Shown piece by piece: positions 1 through 8,374 of a stretch of 64,000 bases of DNA. This DNA comes from QWHO01 sp039809865 (GTDB lineage: Bacteria > Vulcanimicrobiota > Xenobia > Xenobiales > QWHO01). The notes under the pieces are model-generated. The model was not told the origin of the DNA. It saw only the letters and a list, made by a program, of their open reading frames with translations, and did no database searches. How positions within the stretch are numbered: the first letter of the stretch is position 1; every line of letters begins with the position of its first letter. The stretch spans positions 1 to 64,000 of the forward strand of contig JBDHVW010000041.1 in assembly GCA_039809865.1 (NCBI GenBank), in the 5' to 3' direction. Position numbers and translations under genes: made by a program.

Positions 1-3000
1 GCGGGTCGTTCCTCTGGGTGACGATTCGGCGGTTGCGGGGACGGGGTCGTTCCCTTCACGGGCGACTCGTGCGTCTGGGGAACGACATGCGGGACCGTCG
101 TGTCGCCCTTGACCTGCATCGGAGCTGGTGCGGGCTGCTGGACCAACGGGCTGTTCTTCACGAGCGTCGGTGAGGACTGCTCGACATGCGGACCGACCGG
201 GCCATTCTTGACCGGAGCCGGTGAAGGCTGCTCGACGTGCGGGACCGCCGGGCCACTTTTGACCGGTAAAGGCTGCTCGACGTGCGGACCGACCGGGCTG
301 TTCTTGACCGGAGCCGGACCGGGCTCGACGTGCGGAGCGACCGGGCCCGGGCCGGGCGCGGGCTGGGTCACGGGACCACCCTTCAGGGGCGGCGCGGCCT
401 GGTTTCCCCGTGGCTGCGGCTCTACATAGCCACGCGAGCGCTCGGTCGGGGGCATCGGGCCCTCGAGGTGCTCGGTCGGCATCGGACCCAGCGGGCCGGC
501 CTTCACGGTGGGCATCGGGCCGCTCTGGAAAGCCGGAGTGGGCCCGTCCGGACCGGGAGCGGGTCCGAACACAGCGGGCGTCTGGGCCGGGCCCTGCCCG
601 GGAGCCGGGCTCGCCAGCCCACCGCCCAACTGCACCGGAGCACTGGTCTGGCGCACCGGCACGGACGGATTGGCCAGCAACGGGCCGTCCTTGGCCGGCA
701 TGACGTTGGCACGCGGGGCCGGCGGCGCACCATTGGCGTCGAAGGCCGGACCCGGCATCGGGCCACCCTGGAACTCCGGCATCGGAGTCTCCAAGCCGGG
801 CGGCGGGCCCGCGAAGGGCGGCGTGGGCGCGGGACGCCCGTAAACCACCGTGCTGCCCATCGGCTGATTGGTGCTGGTCGGCTTGTTGCCGAGGGCCTCG
901 TCCAGAGCGCGCTGGTTGGGCTTGGGAGCCGTGAACTGCGGTTCGGGAGCCTCCTTGGCCCCGGCCAGCTTGGCCAGCGCCGGATCGTTGGACAGCAGGC
1001 TGCCATCCACCAGACCCGAGGTCGGCAGGGCGCGCGCGCTCTGCGACTCGGGCTGCTCGATCTCGGCCAGACGGCCCGTGCTGCGGTTCACCATCAGGCG
1101 ATTGCCGGCTACCGCCTGATCCAGCTGACGGAACATCGAAGTGTCGTCGGTGTCGATGCGACCGTCGCGATTGAGGTCGAGCTGCTCGCCCTGCATGCCC
1201 TTCGTGAAAGCGGCATTCTCGAGCTCGTTGAGAGCGTCGGAGTGCATGTCGACTTCCTTGCCCATCCCCTTGAGCTCTTGCACGTCCTCCAGGTGCTCGA
1301 GCTGGGAGGGGTCGAGGTTCTCGAGCTCCATCTGCTCGCGCAGGGCATCCAGCTGGTTCTCGGAGGAGAACGGGTCGTTGTTGCTCCAGTTGTCGTAGCT
1401 GTAGCTGTTGTAATTGTTGCTGTAGCTCGAGCCGCGCGAATAATTGCTTCCGCCGGAGTAATTCGAGCCCGTGGAGCGATCGGCTCCGCCGGTGCCGCCA
1501 GCGTTATCGCTGCCGCCCGTCCCACCACCGGTCCCGCCGCCCGTGCCGCCCGTCCCACCGGTCCCACCGGTCCCACCGGTCCCACCAGTTCCTCCGGTGC
1601 CTCCCGTACCACCCGCGTCACCGGTTCCCCGCACGCCGTGACGGCCGTCGCCCGGAGCATTGGTGGTGGTCGCCCCGGTCACCGGGTCCACATCGACAGT
1701 CGTGGCGGTATTATGCACCCCGTGCAGCAGGTGCCGGCTATTGTTGGCCTGGGCCTGCTCCTCGGCGCTCAGCTCGAACGCCCTTCTGTCGCCGTGCAGC
1801 ACGGTCTTCTCGAGCTGCGCGTAGAGCTCCGGGTCGAGCTTCTTCAAGCGCTCGGCATCGGGGCCGCCCCGCATCACGGCCGAGATCACCTCAGAGGCGT
1901 ACTCGGCCTTATCCTGAGCGGCGTTCTCGTTCAGATAGCCATTCTTCTTGCCCAGCTCGTAGTGCTTGTTGATGAACGCGTCCCAGTTCTTGGAGGTCTT
2001 GGCATCTTCGCGGTAACGGTCGTCCACTTTGTGGGCCAGCTCGTCGGCCAGCACTTCCTCTTGCTCCTCCTTCGAGAGCTTGAAGAACTCGGGACGCAGC
2101 CGGATCTCGTTCTTGTCCGCGTCATACTCGGCGGCCCGGGCGCGATGGGTGCCCTGGCCCTTCTCGAGGTCGGTGGTGATCTTGATATTGGTGTCGCCGG
2201 CCTGGCCTTCACCCTGCAAGCCTTTGATGGTCTGCTGGATTTGCGCGGCCTTCTGCTCGGAAGTGAGCGGCTTGCCGTCGGGGCCCATCACTTCTTCGTT
2301 GACGTGCTTGATCTCGCCGGCCTTGCCCTTTTCACTGTCCGTACCGGGAATGATGAGGTCCTGACCCGTCATGATCAGGTTCGGGTTCTTGATGCCGTTG
2401 ACGCGCGCAATCTCCTGGTAGCTCGTGCCCCACTTCTGGGCCAGCTCGGACAGGGTATCGCCCTTTTGCACCTTATAACTGCCACCGCCAGCCTCGTTGG
2501 CGCCACCCGCGCCTTTGGCGGCCGCCGGTCCGCCTCCCTCGCCACCGGCTCCGCCGGGCAGTTTAAGGTCCTTGCCGGCGATGATCAGGTTCGGGTCCTT
2601 GATGCCGTTGATGCGGGCCAGCTCCTCGACGGTGGTGCCGTACTTCTTGGCGATGGCGGACAGAGTATCGCCGGGCTGGATCTTATAAGACCCGCCGCCT
2701 CCCCCGCCCTTGTCGCCTTCGGCCTGGGCCGCGGGCTTGCTGCCGCCGTTTCCGGCGGTCTCATCGGTGACGTTGATCTGCTGCTTGCCGTCGCCATTCC
2801 CGGACGGGCCTGGCTTCGGATCGGCCTTCGGATCGGCCTTCGGGGCGGGCTCGGGCTCACGCCTGGGCGCGGCGTTGGACTCGGGCTTCGGATCGGCCTT
2901 CGGGGCCGGCTCGGGCTCATGCCTGGGCCCGGAGTTGGACTCGGGCTTCGGATCGGCCTTCGGGGCGGGCTCGAGCTCACGCCTGGGCGCGGCATTGGAC

Positions 3001-5786
3001 TCGGGCTTCGAATCGGCCTTCGGGGCGGGCTCGGGCTGGGCCTCGCGCCTGAGCGCGGCGTTGGAATGGGGCTGGGCGGCGGTCTGAGCCGGATTGCTCC
3101 TGTCCTCGGACTGGGGGGTGACCTTATTGGCGGGCGGATGGGCGGGCTCCTGGGGCGTCGCGCGCAGCGGCGCCGAGCCGGCGTAAGAAGTCCTGGCCGG
3201 GGTGGGCTCCGGGCTCGTTTTGGCGGCGCCCGGCGCGGACGAGGCAAAATTGTGCTGCAAGTCGGGGCCACCGGCGCCCGAGGACACGGGCGCGGTCGCG
3301 GCCGGGCGGCCCTGCGACTGCACGGCGTTGGCCATGAAGTCCCGATTGCCGGTGCTGGCCGTGCCCACGAAATGCCGCGCGTTGGCGGCCGCGGCCGAAG
3401 CGGCGTTGTCGTTGGCCTGGTCCGTCTTTTCGGACTTCTTGTCGGGCTGGTCGGACTTCCTGGCTACGCTCTTGGTGTCTGCCAGGGCGGCCTTGTTGGA
3501 ATTGGTCGGCTGGGGAACGGCGGGCGCGTCGAGCTGACGGGCGGACACTCCGGTCTTGGGCGTCGCTGGCTGAGCCTGGGCGGATTTCGCATTCCTGGCC
3601 GCCTGGGGCTGCCGGGTAGGCGCGCTCTTGGTGTCGGCCTGCGCGTTTTTGTTGGCGTCCTCCGAAGGGCCGGCTTGCGGAGCGGGAGGCTGCTTGTTGG
3701 CTTCGGACTGCGTGGCGGCAGGCTGGGTCTGCTTGTTGCCTTCCGTCCTGGTGGGAGCCGTGTTGGCCTCGCCCTGGAGCTGTTTGCCTTCGGGCTGCCT
3801 GGACGCGGACGCGTTGGGCTGGCCCTGGAGCTGCTTGTTGGCTTCCGTCCTGCCGGGAGCCGCGTTGGGCTGACTCTGGGTCTGCCGCGTGCCGTCCGTC
3901 TGCCTGGCGGCGGCCCCGTCGGGTTGGCCCTGGAGCTGCTTGTTGGCTTCCGTCCTGCCGGGAGCCGCGTTGGGCTGACTCTGGGTCTGCCGCGTGCCGT
4001 CCGTCTGCCTGGCGGCGGACGCGTTGGGCTGGCCCTGGGTCTGCTTGTTGGCTTCCGTCCTGCCGGGAGCCGCGTTGGGCTGACTCTGGGTCTGCCGCGT
4101 GCCGTCCGTCTGCCTGGCGGCGGACGCGTCGGGTTGGCCCTGGAGCTGCTTGTTGGCTTCCGTCCTGCCGGGAGCCGCGTTGGGCTGACTCTGGGTCTGC
4201 CGCGTGCCGTCCGTCTGCCTGGCGGCGGACGCGTTGGGCTGGCCCTGGAGCTGCTTGTTGGCTTCCGTCCTGCCGGGAGCCGCGTTGGGCTGACTCTGGG
4301 TCTGCCGCGTGCCATCCGTCTGCCTGGCGGCGGACGCGTCGGGCTGGCCCTGGGTCTGCTTGCTGCCTTCCGTCCTGCCGGGAGCCGCGTTGGGCTGACT
4401 CTGGGTCTGCCGCGTGCCGTCCGTCTGCCTGGCGGCGGACGCGTCGGGCTGGCCCTGGAGCTGCTTGTTGGCTTCCGTCCTGCCGGGAGCCGCGTTGGGC
4501 TGACTCTGGGTCTGCCGCGTGCCGTCCGTCTGCCTGGCGGCAGCTCCATTCTCCGCCTCGACCGTCTGCTTTCCGGCGGACTTCTTGCCGTCGGCCGAGG
4601 GCTTTCTGGCCACGCCCTGCTCCGTCGCCTTCTGGGCATCTTCCCTGCCGGCGCCGGGCAGGGGCATCTGGCCCGCGTCCACGCCCGCCTGCTTACCCAG
4701 CCAGTCGCGCAGCGCGCCGGCCTTGGAACCATCCTTCTCGAAGCCGTCGAACTTGGACAAACGCTCGGGCGACACGCCCTGCTGGGCGGCCAGCTTGCCG
4801 AGGTCCAGATCCCGCATGAAGTCCGCGTTGCGAGGCAGAGTGCCCTTCTGCTCCTTGTCGACCAGCCCCGCCATCCGCGGATTCAAAGCCGACAAGCGCT
4901 GCTGCGCCTGCTGGTCGCCCTTGAGGAACAGGTCGCGGAAGTTCGAGTGGTAATCGTCCCGCGACTTCAACGCCCGATCCGAGCGCTCGGCCGCGCTCTT
5001 GGCGTCGTAGCCGCGCCCACGCAACAGATCCTGGAAGGTCGAGCTGTTCTCGGCACGGTTGCCCAGCGCGTCGCGGTAGGCTGGACCGAGCTCCAGGCCG
5101 TGAGCCAGCTCGCGGCCTTCCTTGCCGGCGGGATTAGCAGCCTGCTGGTAATCCTTGCGGGCCTGCTGTAACGCCGGACGAGCCGCCGCCCCACGGGAGT
5201 GCTTGTCGCCACCTATCAGCGATTTGTCGAAGCCCAGGCGATTCGTGTCCGGATCATACGAGGCCGGAGCCGAGCCGTTGTCGGTCAGGTCCACCCCGTT
5301 GAGGTTCCTGAGCTCCTTGTCGCTGAGCTTCATCGCCTGGTTCAAGCCCGCGGCCCGCAGGCGATCCAGCTGCGCCGGATCCTTCAAGTCGGGCTCGCGC
5401 AGCTTGGAGAACAGGTTTAACGCCTTATTGTGGTCCTCGGGCGGCACCTTGTCCAGATAACGGTCGAAGAACGAGCGATCGCGTGCGGGAAGCTTCTCCT
5501 GCCAATCGTCCAGGCGATCTCTCTCGGCGCCCCTCAGCGAGCCGCGCGAGCCCAGGTCGCGAGGCTCGTCGGCGTAGTTCTCCAGCAGACGGTGCGAGAA
5601 TGCGTGTTTCTTCTTCCGCGGGGCGGCGGGCTCTTCCGCCAGCTCCTGGCTGCCTTTGAATCCGTCGGCCTTCTCAGCCGGTTTGGAGGCAGGCTCGGGC
5701 GCAGAAGTCTTTTCAGCTTCCTTCTTAGCGGTAACCCGCTGAGGCAATAAGACTTTGTGCGCGTCGCTGGTTTTATCGACGCTCAT
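1..5786 (-). CDS. Giant LysM/repeat protein, 3' end beyond the window
   Basis: The minus-strand frame is open from an ATG at 5786 to the window edge, giving at least 1928 residues. The N-terminal 400 residues are charged and helical. Residues about 413-680 are a 35-residue tandem repeat rich in Gln, Asn and Thr. Two LysM domains follow at about 1031-1077 and 1101-1147 (GDTLSAIAKKYGTT and GDTLSELAQKWGTS), so peptidoglycan or polysaccharide binding is likely. Near residue 1243, VLADELAHKVDDR resembles a zinc-metallopeptidase helix whose first His is Asp. A Gly/Thr tract lies near 1390-1435, then an EF-hand-like DLNRDGRIDTDD near 1532, and a Pro-rich tail with GPHVEQ repeats. No classical signal peptide is visible. 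GAGGG lies 9 nt before the start. The exact function is unknown; a cell-surface or cell-wall role is inferred. Confidence 0.85.
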   Translation of the reverse strand, partial: MSVDKTSDAHKVLLPQRVTAKKEAEKTSAPEPASKPAEKADGFKGSQELAEEPAAPRKKKHAFSHRLLENYADEPRDLGSRGSLRGAERDRLDDWQEKLPARDRSFFDRYLDKVPPEDHNKALNLFSKLREPDLKDPAQLDRLRAAGLNQAMKLSDKELRNLNGVDLTDNGSAPASYDPDTNRLGFDKSLIGGDKHSRGAAARPALQQARKDYQQAANPAGKEGRELAHGLELGPAYRDALGNRAENSSTFQDLLRGRGYDAKSAAERSDRALKSRDDYHSNFRDLFLKGDQQAQQRLSALNPRMAGLVDKEQKGTLPRNADFMRDLDLGKLAAQQGVSPERLSKFDGFEKDGSKAGALRDWLGKQAGVDAGQMPLPGAGREDAQKATEQGVARKPSADGKKSAGKQTVEAENGAAARQTDGTRQTQSQPNAAPGRTEANKQLQGQPDASAARQTDGTRQTQSQPNAAPGRTEGSKQTQGQPDASAARQTDGTRQTQSQPNAAPGRTEANKQLQGQPNASAARQTDGTRQTQSQPNAAPGRTEANKQLQGQPDASAARQTDGTRQTQSQPNAAPGRTEANKQTQGQPNASAARQTDGTRQTQSQPNAAPGRTEANKQLQGQPDGAAARQTDGTRQTQSQPNAAPGRTEANKQLQGQPNASASRQPEGKQLQGEANTAPTRTEGNKQTQPAATQSEANKQPPAPQAGPSEDANKNAQADTKSAPTRQPQAARNAKSAQAQPATPKTGVSARQLDAPAVPQPTNSNKAALADTKSVARKSDQPDKKSEKTDQANDNAASAAAANARHFVGTASTGNRDFMANAVQSQGRPAATAPVSSGAGGPDLQHNFASSAPGAAKTSPEPTPARTSYAGSAPLRATPQEPAHPPANKVTPQSEDRSNPAQTAAQPHSNAALRREAQPEPAPKADSKPESNAAPRRELEPAPKADPKPESNSGPRHEPEPAPKADPKPESNAAPRREPEPAPKADPKADPKPGPSGNGDGKQQINVTDETAGNGGSKPAAQAEGDKGGGGGGSYKIQPGDTLSAIAKKYGTTVEELARINGIKDPNLIIAGKDLKLPGGAGGEGGGPAAAKGAGGANEAGGGSYKVQKGDTLSELAQKWGTSYQEIARVNGIKNPNLIMTGQDLIIPGTDSEKGKAGEIKHVNEEVMGPDGKPLTSEQKAAQIQQTIKGLQGEGQAGDTNIKITTDLEKGQGTHRARAAEYDADKNEIRLRPEFFKLSKEEQEEVLADELAHKVDDRYREDAKTSKNWDAFINKHYELGKKNGYLNENAAQDKAEYASEVISAVMRGGPDAERLKKLDPELYAQLEKTVLHGDRRAFELSAEEQAQANNSRHLLHGVHNTATTVDVDPVTGATTTNAPGDGRHGVRGTGDAGGTGGTGGTGGTGGTGGTGGTGGTGGGTGGGTGGSDNAGGTGGADRSTGSNYSGGSNYSRGSSYSNNYNSYSYDNWSNNDPFSSENQLDALREQMELENLDPSQLEHLEDVQELKGMGKEVDMHSDALNELENAAFTKGMQGEQLDLNRDGRIDTDDTSMFRQLDQAVAGNRLMVNRSTGRLAEIEQPESQSARALPTSGLVDGSLLSNDPALAKLAGAKEAPEPQFTAPKPNQRALDEALGNKPTSTNQPMGSTVVYGRPAPTPPFAGPPPGLETPMPEFQGGPMPGPAFDANGAPPAPRANVMPAKDGPLLANPSVPVRQTSAPVQLGGGLASPAPGQGPAQTPAVFGPAPGPDGPTPAFQSGPMPTVKAGPLGPMPTEHLEGPMPPTERSRGYVEPQPRGNQAAPPLKGGPVTQPAPGPGPVAPHVEPGPAPVKNSPVGPHVEQPLPVKSGPAVPHVEQPSPAPVKNGPVGPHVEQSSPTLVKNSPLVQQPAPAPMQVKGDTTVPHVVPQTHESPVKGTTPSPQPPNRHPEERP
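3746..4545 (-). repeat. 105-bp in-frame tandem repeat, about 7.5 copies
   Basis: Near-identical 105-bp units begin at 3851, 3956, 4061, 4166, 4271, 4376 and 4481, with a degenerate unit from 3746. Each encodes 35 residues containing ARQTDGTRQTQSQPNAAPGR. The period is a multiple of three and lies wholly inside the giant LysM gene, so this is a coding minisatellite likely to vary in copy number. Confidence 0.95.
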
Positions 5787-6021
5787 GGTCTGTCGCCCTC
5801 GAAATGCGTAGCATGCCCTGTCGCACTAATTCGCTCGCTCTACTCCAGATCCATCCGAGTTCTCTCTGTTTTTTCGGTAACTCGGAACCCCAAACCGCCA
5901 TCCGTCCCGTTGCCATGTCAGTGTAACCTTCCTATCCCCCCGTCCGTTCCTGTCAGACATAGACAAGCGGTAAACTATGTTAAGAGAACCTGAACAATCA
6001 TTTCCGCGGCTAGACGATCCG

Positions 6022-6040
6022 AACTTTACATGCTAAAGTT
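6022..6040 (+). promoter_or_regulatory. Inverted repeat before the ferritin-like gene
   Basis: Perfect 7-bp arms AACTTTA and TAAAGTT flank CATGC and end 5 nt before the ATG at 6046. No clear Shine-Dalgarno sequence precedes that start, so the palindrome occupies the place where a ribosome or repressor would bind. An operator or a translation-blocking hairpin are both possible; neither is shown. Confidence 0.4.
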
Positions 6041-6045
6041 GCTTT

Positions 6046-6768
6046 ATGACACAAAGCGCCCTGCAAGAACCCGAGTCTCTGGCCTGGTGCCGGCATTTTG
6101 CGGCGAACCAGGGGGACGCTTTGCCCTGGGACGACCGAACCTACTTGACCCCGCTCGGGAAGAGAACCATCGCGAAGTCGATTCAGCAGTTCCAGCTAGG
6201 AGAGGGGTCCGAGGGGCGGCAGCTCAAGAAGCGCGGATTGCAGTTCGCCCGCAGCGTGGGGGACGCGGACTTCATCGAGGCGCTGAACCTGTTCATCCGC
6301 GAGGAGCAGCGTCATAGCGAGTATCTGCTGCGCTTCATGCAGCGTCAGGGTATTCCACGCCTGCGGAAACACTGGGTGGACAGCGTCTTCCGAAAAATCC
6401 GCGCACTTTCTGGACTCGAGCTCGAGCTCCGCGTGCTGGTCAGCGCCGAGGTGATCTCGGTCCCCTACTACCGCGCGCTCGGCCGGGCGACCGGGTCTCC
6501 CCTTCTGAAGGCGATTTGCGAACGCATCCTGGAGGACGAAGCCGGCCACCTGCGCTTCCAGCGCTGGATGCTGGGCCGTCTGGAGCAAACCCGGCCGCAC
6601 AAAGGACTCGTCCGCCTCGCGCACCGGCTCTTCGTGGTGGGAACCTGTGGCCTCGTCTGGCTCGAGCACGGGAGCGTCTTCCGAGCCGCGGGGTATGGTT
6701 GGAAGCAACTCGTGCAAGAGTCGCTGGAGGCTCTGAACCACGTCCATCTTTCAGCAACATCGCCGTAA
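6046..6768 (+). CDS. Ferritin-like di-iron protein
   Basis: A 240-residue, mostly helical protein with the spaced carboxylate and His pattern of the ferritin-like four-helix bundle: EEQRH near residue 86, a Glu in SAEVISVPYYRAL near 130, and EDEAGHLRF near 165. These would bind two irons, as in rubrerythrin-like and di-iron oxidase proteins. The C-terminal 40 residues are more hydrophobic and could touch the membrane. The substrate cannot be told from sequence; oxidative stress defence or an oxygenase role are both open. It is separated by 260 bp from the divergent LysM gene and followed by the HTH-nuclease gene 56 bp downstream. Confidence 0.75.
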   Translation: MTQSALQEPESLAWCRHFAANQGDALPWDDRTYLTPLGKRTIAKSIQQFQLGEGSEGRQLKKRGLQFARSVGDADFIEALNLFIREEQRHSEYLLRFMQRQGIPRLRKHWVDSVFRKIRALSGLELELRVLVSAEVISVPYYRALGRATGSPLLKAICERILEDEAGHLRFQRWMLGRLEQTRPHKGLVRLAHRLFVVGTCGLVWLEHGSVFRAAGYGWKQLVQESLEALNHVHLSATSP

Positions 6769-6824
6769 AATCGGGGCAAGATCCTGCTAGCATTTCAGTA
6801 ACCTGGCGCAGGCAAGATCCAGTC

Positions 6825-7679
6825 ATGGACAACTTGTTTCACCATGACCTGAAATTCGAGCGCCTCCAGCGGGCTTGGTCTCAACGGGAACTGGCTCGGC
6901 GAGCCAATCTGACCCGAACGCTGGTAAGCTTGATCGAGAGCGGGATTCGCATTGCGACCCCCTCGCACCGCACCCAACTCATACGTGCCCTCGGTCTGGG
7001 TCGCGACACGCTCGGGCCCTCACATCCCCGCGGCCACAAGGGGGGCTGGCCAAACTGGCAGCAAACGCGCCTCTGGGAGACCTTTCGTCGCCGCCCCGAA
7101 CGCTATCGTGTCGACCGTGACCGGCCCAACTGGCAACGATTTCGGGCCGCGCGCAAGCAATACGGACGACTGTACGACGAGCTGCTGAAGAGCGCGATCG
7201 CCCGTGTGGGGAAATTGGCCCTGGCCGACCTTCTCCACTTCGGGTGCTGCGAATCGGGGCTCGAGGCCTTGCTCTGGCTGCGCCTCCTGGTTGCGGGAGC
7301 TATCTTGTCGTGGGTTGCGGCCGCGCGTCTCGGTTGGTGCCGCATGCCGATGGTCGATCTTGACAACCACGTGCTCAATGACCGATTGTGGCCAGCGTTC
7401 GTTCTGAGCGAGCCTTTCCTCTGCGCTTTGCTGCCGCAGGTCCGCCTGCGTCCCTGGGACAGCAAGCCCTATCGCCTGGACTTTCTGGCCTGCGTCCGGA
7501 CCGCATCCGGCCTCGTTTGGGTCAACGTGGAGGTGGATGGCGCGGGCCACGACACCCGCTGGGATCGCAAGCGCACCGCCGCTCTCCGCCTCCCCCGCGT
7601 AAGCCTCTCGGAAGAGGACATCCTGGCCGACAACTTCCTGGAGCGCCTCCAGACCCGGCTGCTCCGGGCGGTGGCCTGA
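6825..7679 (+). CDS. XRE-type HTH fused to a DUF559/Vsr-like nuclease domain
   Basis: A 284-residue protein. Residues 10-60 form a helix-turn-helix of the XRE/Cro type (WSQRELARRANLTRTLVSLIESG). Residues 205-280 carry the pattern of DUF559/Vsr-like PD-(D/E)XK nucleases: RLDF with Asp219, then VNVEVDGAGHDTRWDRKR with Glu236, Asp238, His242 and Arg250. The middle is basic and Trp-rich. ATG 6825 was chosen because it begins the HTH; a longer frame upstream overlaps the ferritin-like gene. A regulator with built-in nuclease or a small defence or toxin protein are the main options. The domain calls are from motifs, not from a search. Confidence 0.65.
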   Translation: MDNLFHHDLKFERLQRAWSQRELARRANLTRTLVSLIESGIRIATPSHRTQLIRALGLGRDTLGPSHPRGHKGGWPNWQQTRLWETFRRRPERYRVDRDRPNWQRFRAARKQYGRLYDELLKSAIARVGKLALADLLHFGCCESGLEALLWLRLLVAGAILSWVAAARLGWCRMPMVDLDNHVLNDRLWPAFVLSEPFLCALLPQVRLRPWDSKPYRLDFLACVRTASGLVWVNVEVDGAGHDTRWDRKRTAALRLPRVSLSEEDILADNFLERLQTRLLRAVA

Positions 7680-7795
7680 TGGCTACACCCGAGCGGTGCG
7701 AGCACGCGCGCACCACTCGCTCCGAGCCCCCCGCTCACGCCCGAGTGCACCCTGAGCCTGCTACACCCGAGCCCCCCTGCTCACGCGCCCCATGC

Positions 7796-7830
7796 AAAAG
7801 GGTCGTGAGGACCTCACGGCCCTCACGACC
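7796..7830 (-). terminator. Intrinsic terminator of the small secreted protein gene
   Basis: Perfect 10-bp arms GGTCGTGAGG (7801-7810) and CCTCACGACC (7821-7830) enclose a 10-nt loop. Read on the minus strand, the hairpin is followed by CTTTT. It lies 28 bp past the stop of the gene at 7858. Confidence 0.65.
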
Positions 7831-7857
7831 CTCGCGACCACGGCTGTGGTCCCGAAC

Positions 7858-8223
7858 TTACTTGATGTAGGCTTTGGTGTCCGCGCCCAGGGTCACCTCG
7901 GTGGCCGTGGACAGGTTCAGGCCGCTGAACTCGAGGTAGTTCCCCGCCGAATCCTCCACGCGGAGGTCCCACATGGGCGCGCCGGCCTCGGAGTTGAAGC
8001 TGACGTCGAGCTGCTGGCCCTGCTTGAGCGTGCGGCCCAGCAGAAGCTCGTCGGCGTCGGCCCAATCTTCGTCGCCATGGACGCCCACGAACACCTTTTG
8101 CAGATCGACGCCGGTCTGGTTGATGAGCGCGAAGCCCTCCTCATCGGCGCGAACCGGGTGACTGCCGAGCATCATCGTCGCCAGCAACAACAGCGCGAAC
8201 AAACCCATGGAAATCTTCTTCAT
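7858..8223 (-). CDS. Small secreted protein, WDLRV/LINQTG family
   Basis: A 121-residue protein that starts with a clear signal peptide (MKKISMGLFALLLLATMMLG, cleavage likely after the Ala at residue 26). The mature part has the pattern FALINQTG...LLGRTLKQGQQLDVSF...WDLRVEDSAGNYLEF, typical of a widespread family of short exported beta-rich proteins of unknown function, sometimes mislabelled in databases. ATG 8223 was chosen because GAGGAGG sits just upstream; a longer frame has no such site. It is flanked by a terminator downstream and the alpha-2-macroglobulin gene upstream (152 bp). Confidence 0.75.
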   Translation of the reverse strand: MKKISMGLFALLLLATMMLGSHPVRADEEGFALINQTGVDLQKVFVGVHGDEDWADADELLLGRTLKQGQQLDVSFNSEAGAPMWDLRVEDSAGNYLEFSGLNLSTATEVTLGADTKAYIK

Positions 8224-8374
8224 TGAACCAACCTCCTCACGACTTTGTGGGACCATCCTACCCCGCGCCGCGCCCCTCCAACCGGACCGGTCGGGGGCGC
8301 CAACCGGGCGCAGATGTGGGCCGTTCGTCATGCGCAAAAGCGACCCCTGGCATTCGCATCCCAACAATCGAACA

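Noticed and set aside
3746..4545. CRISPR or mobile-element repeat
   Set aside because: The 105-bp units are contiguous without spacers and stay in the coding frame of the giant protein.
282..5171. 1629-residue plus-strand open frame
   Set aside because: It is Arg/Gly/Leu-rich shadow coding opposite the giant LysM gene, whose frame has LysM motifs, coherent repeats and a ribosome site.
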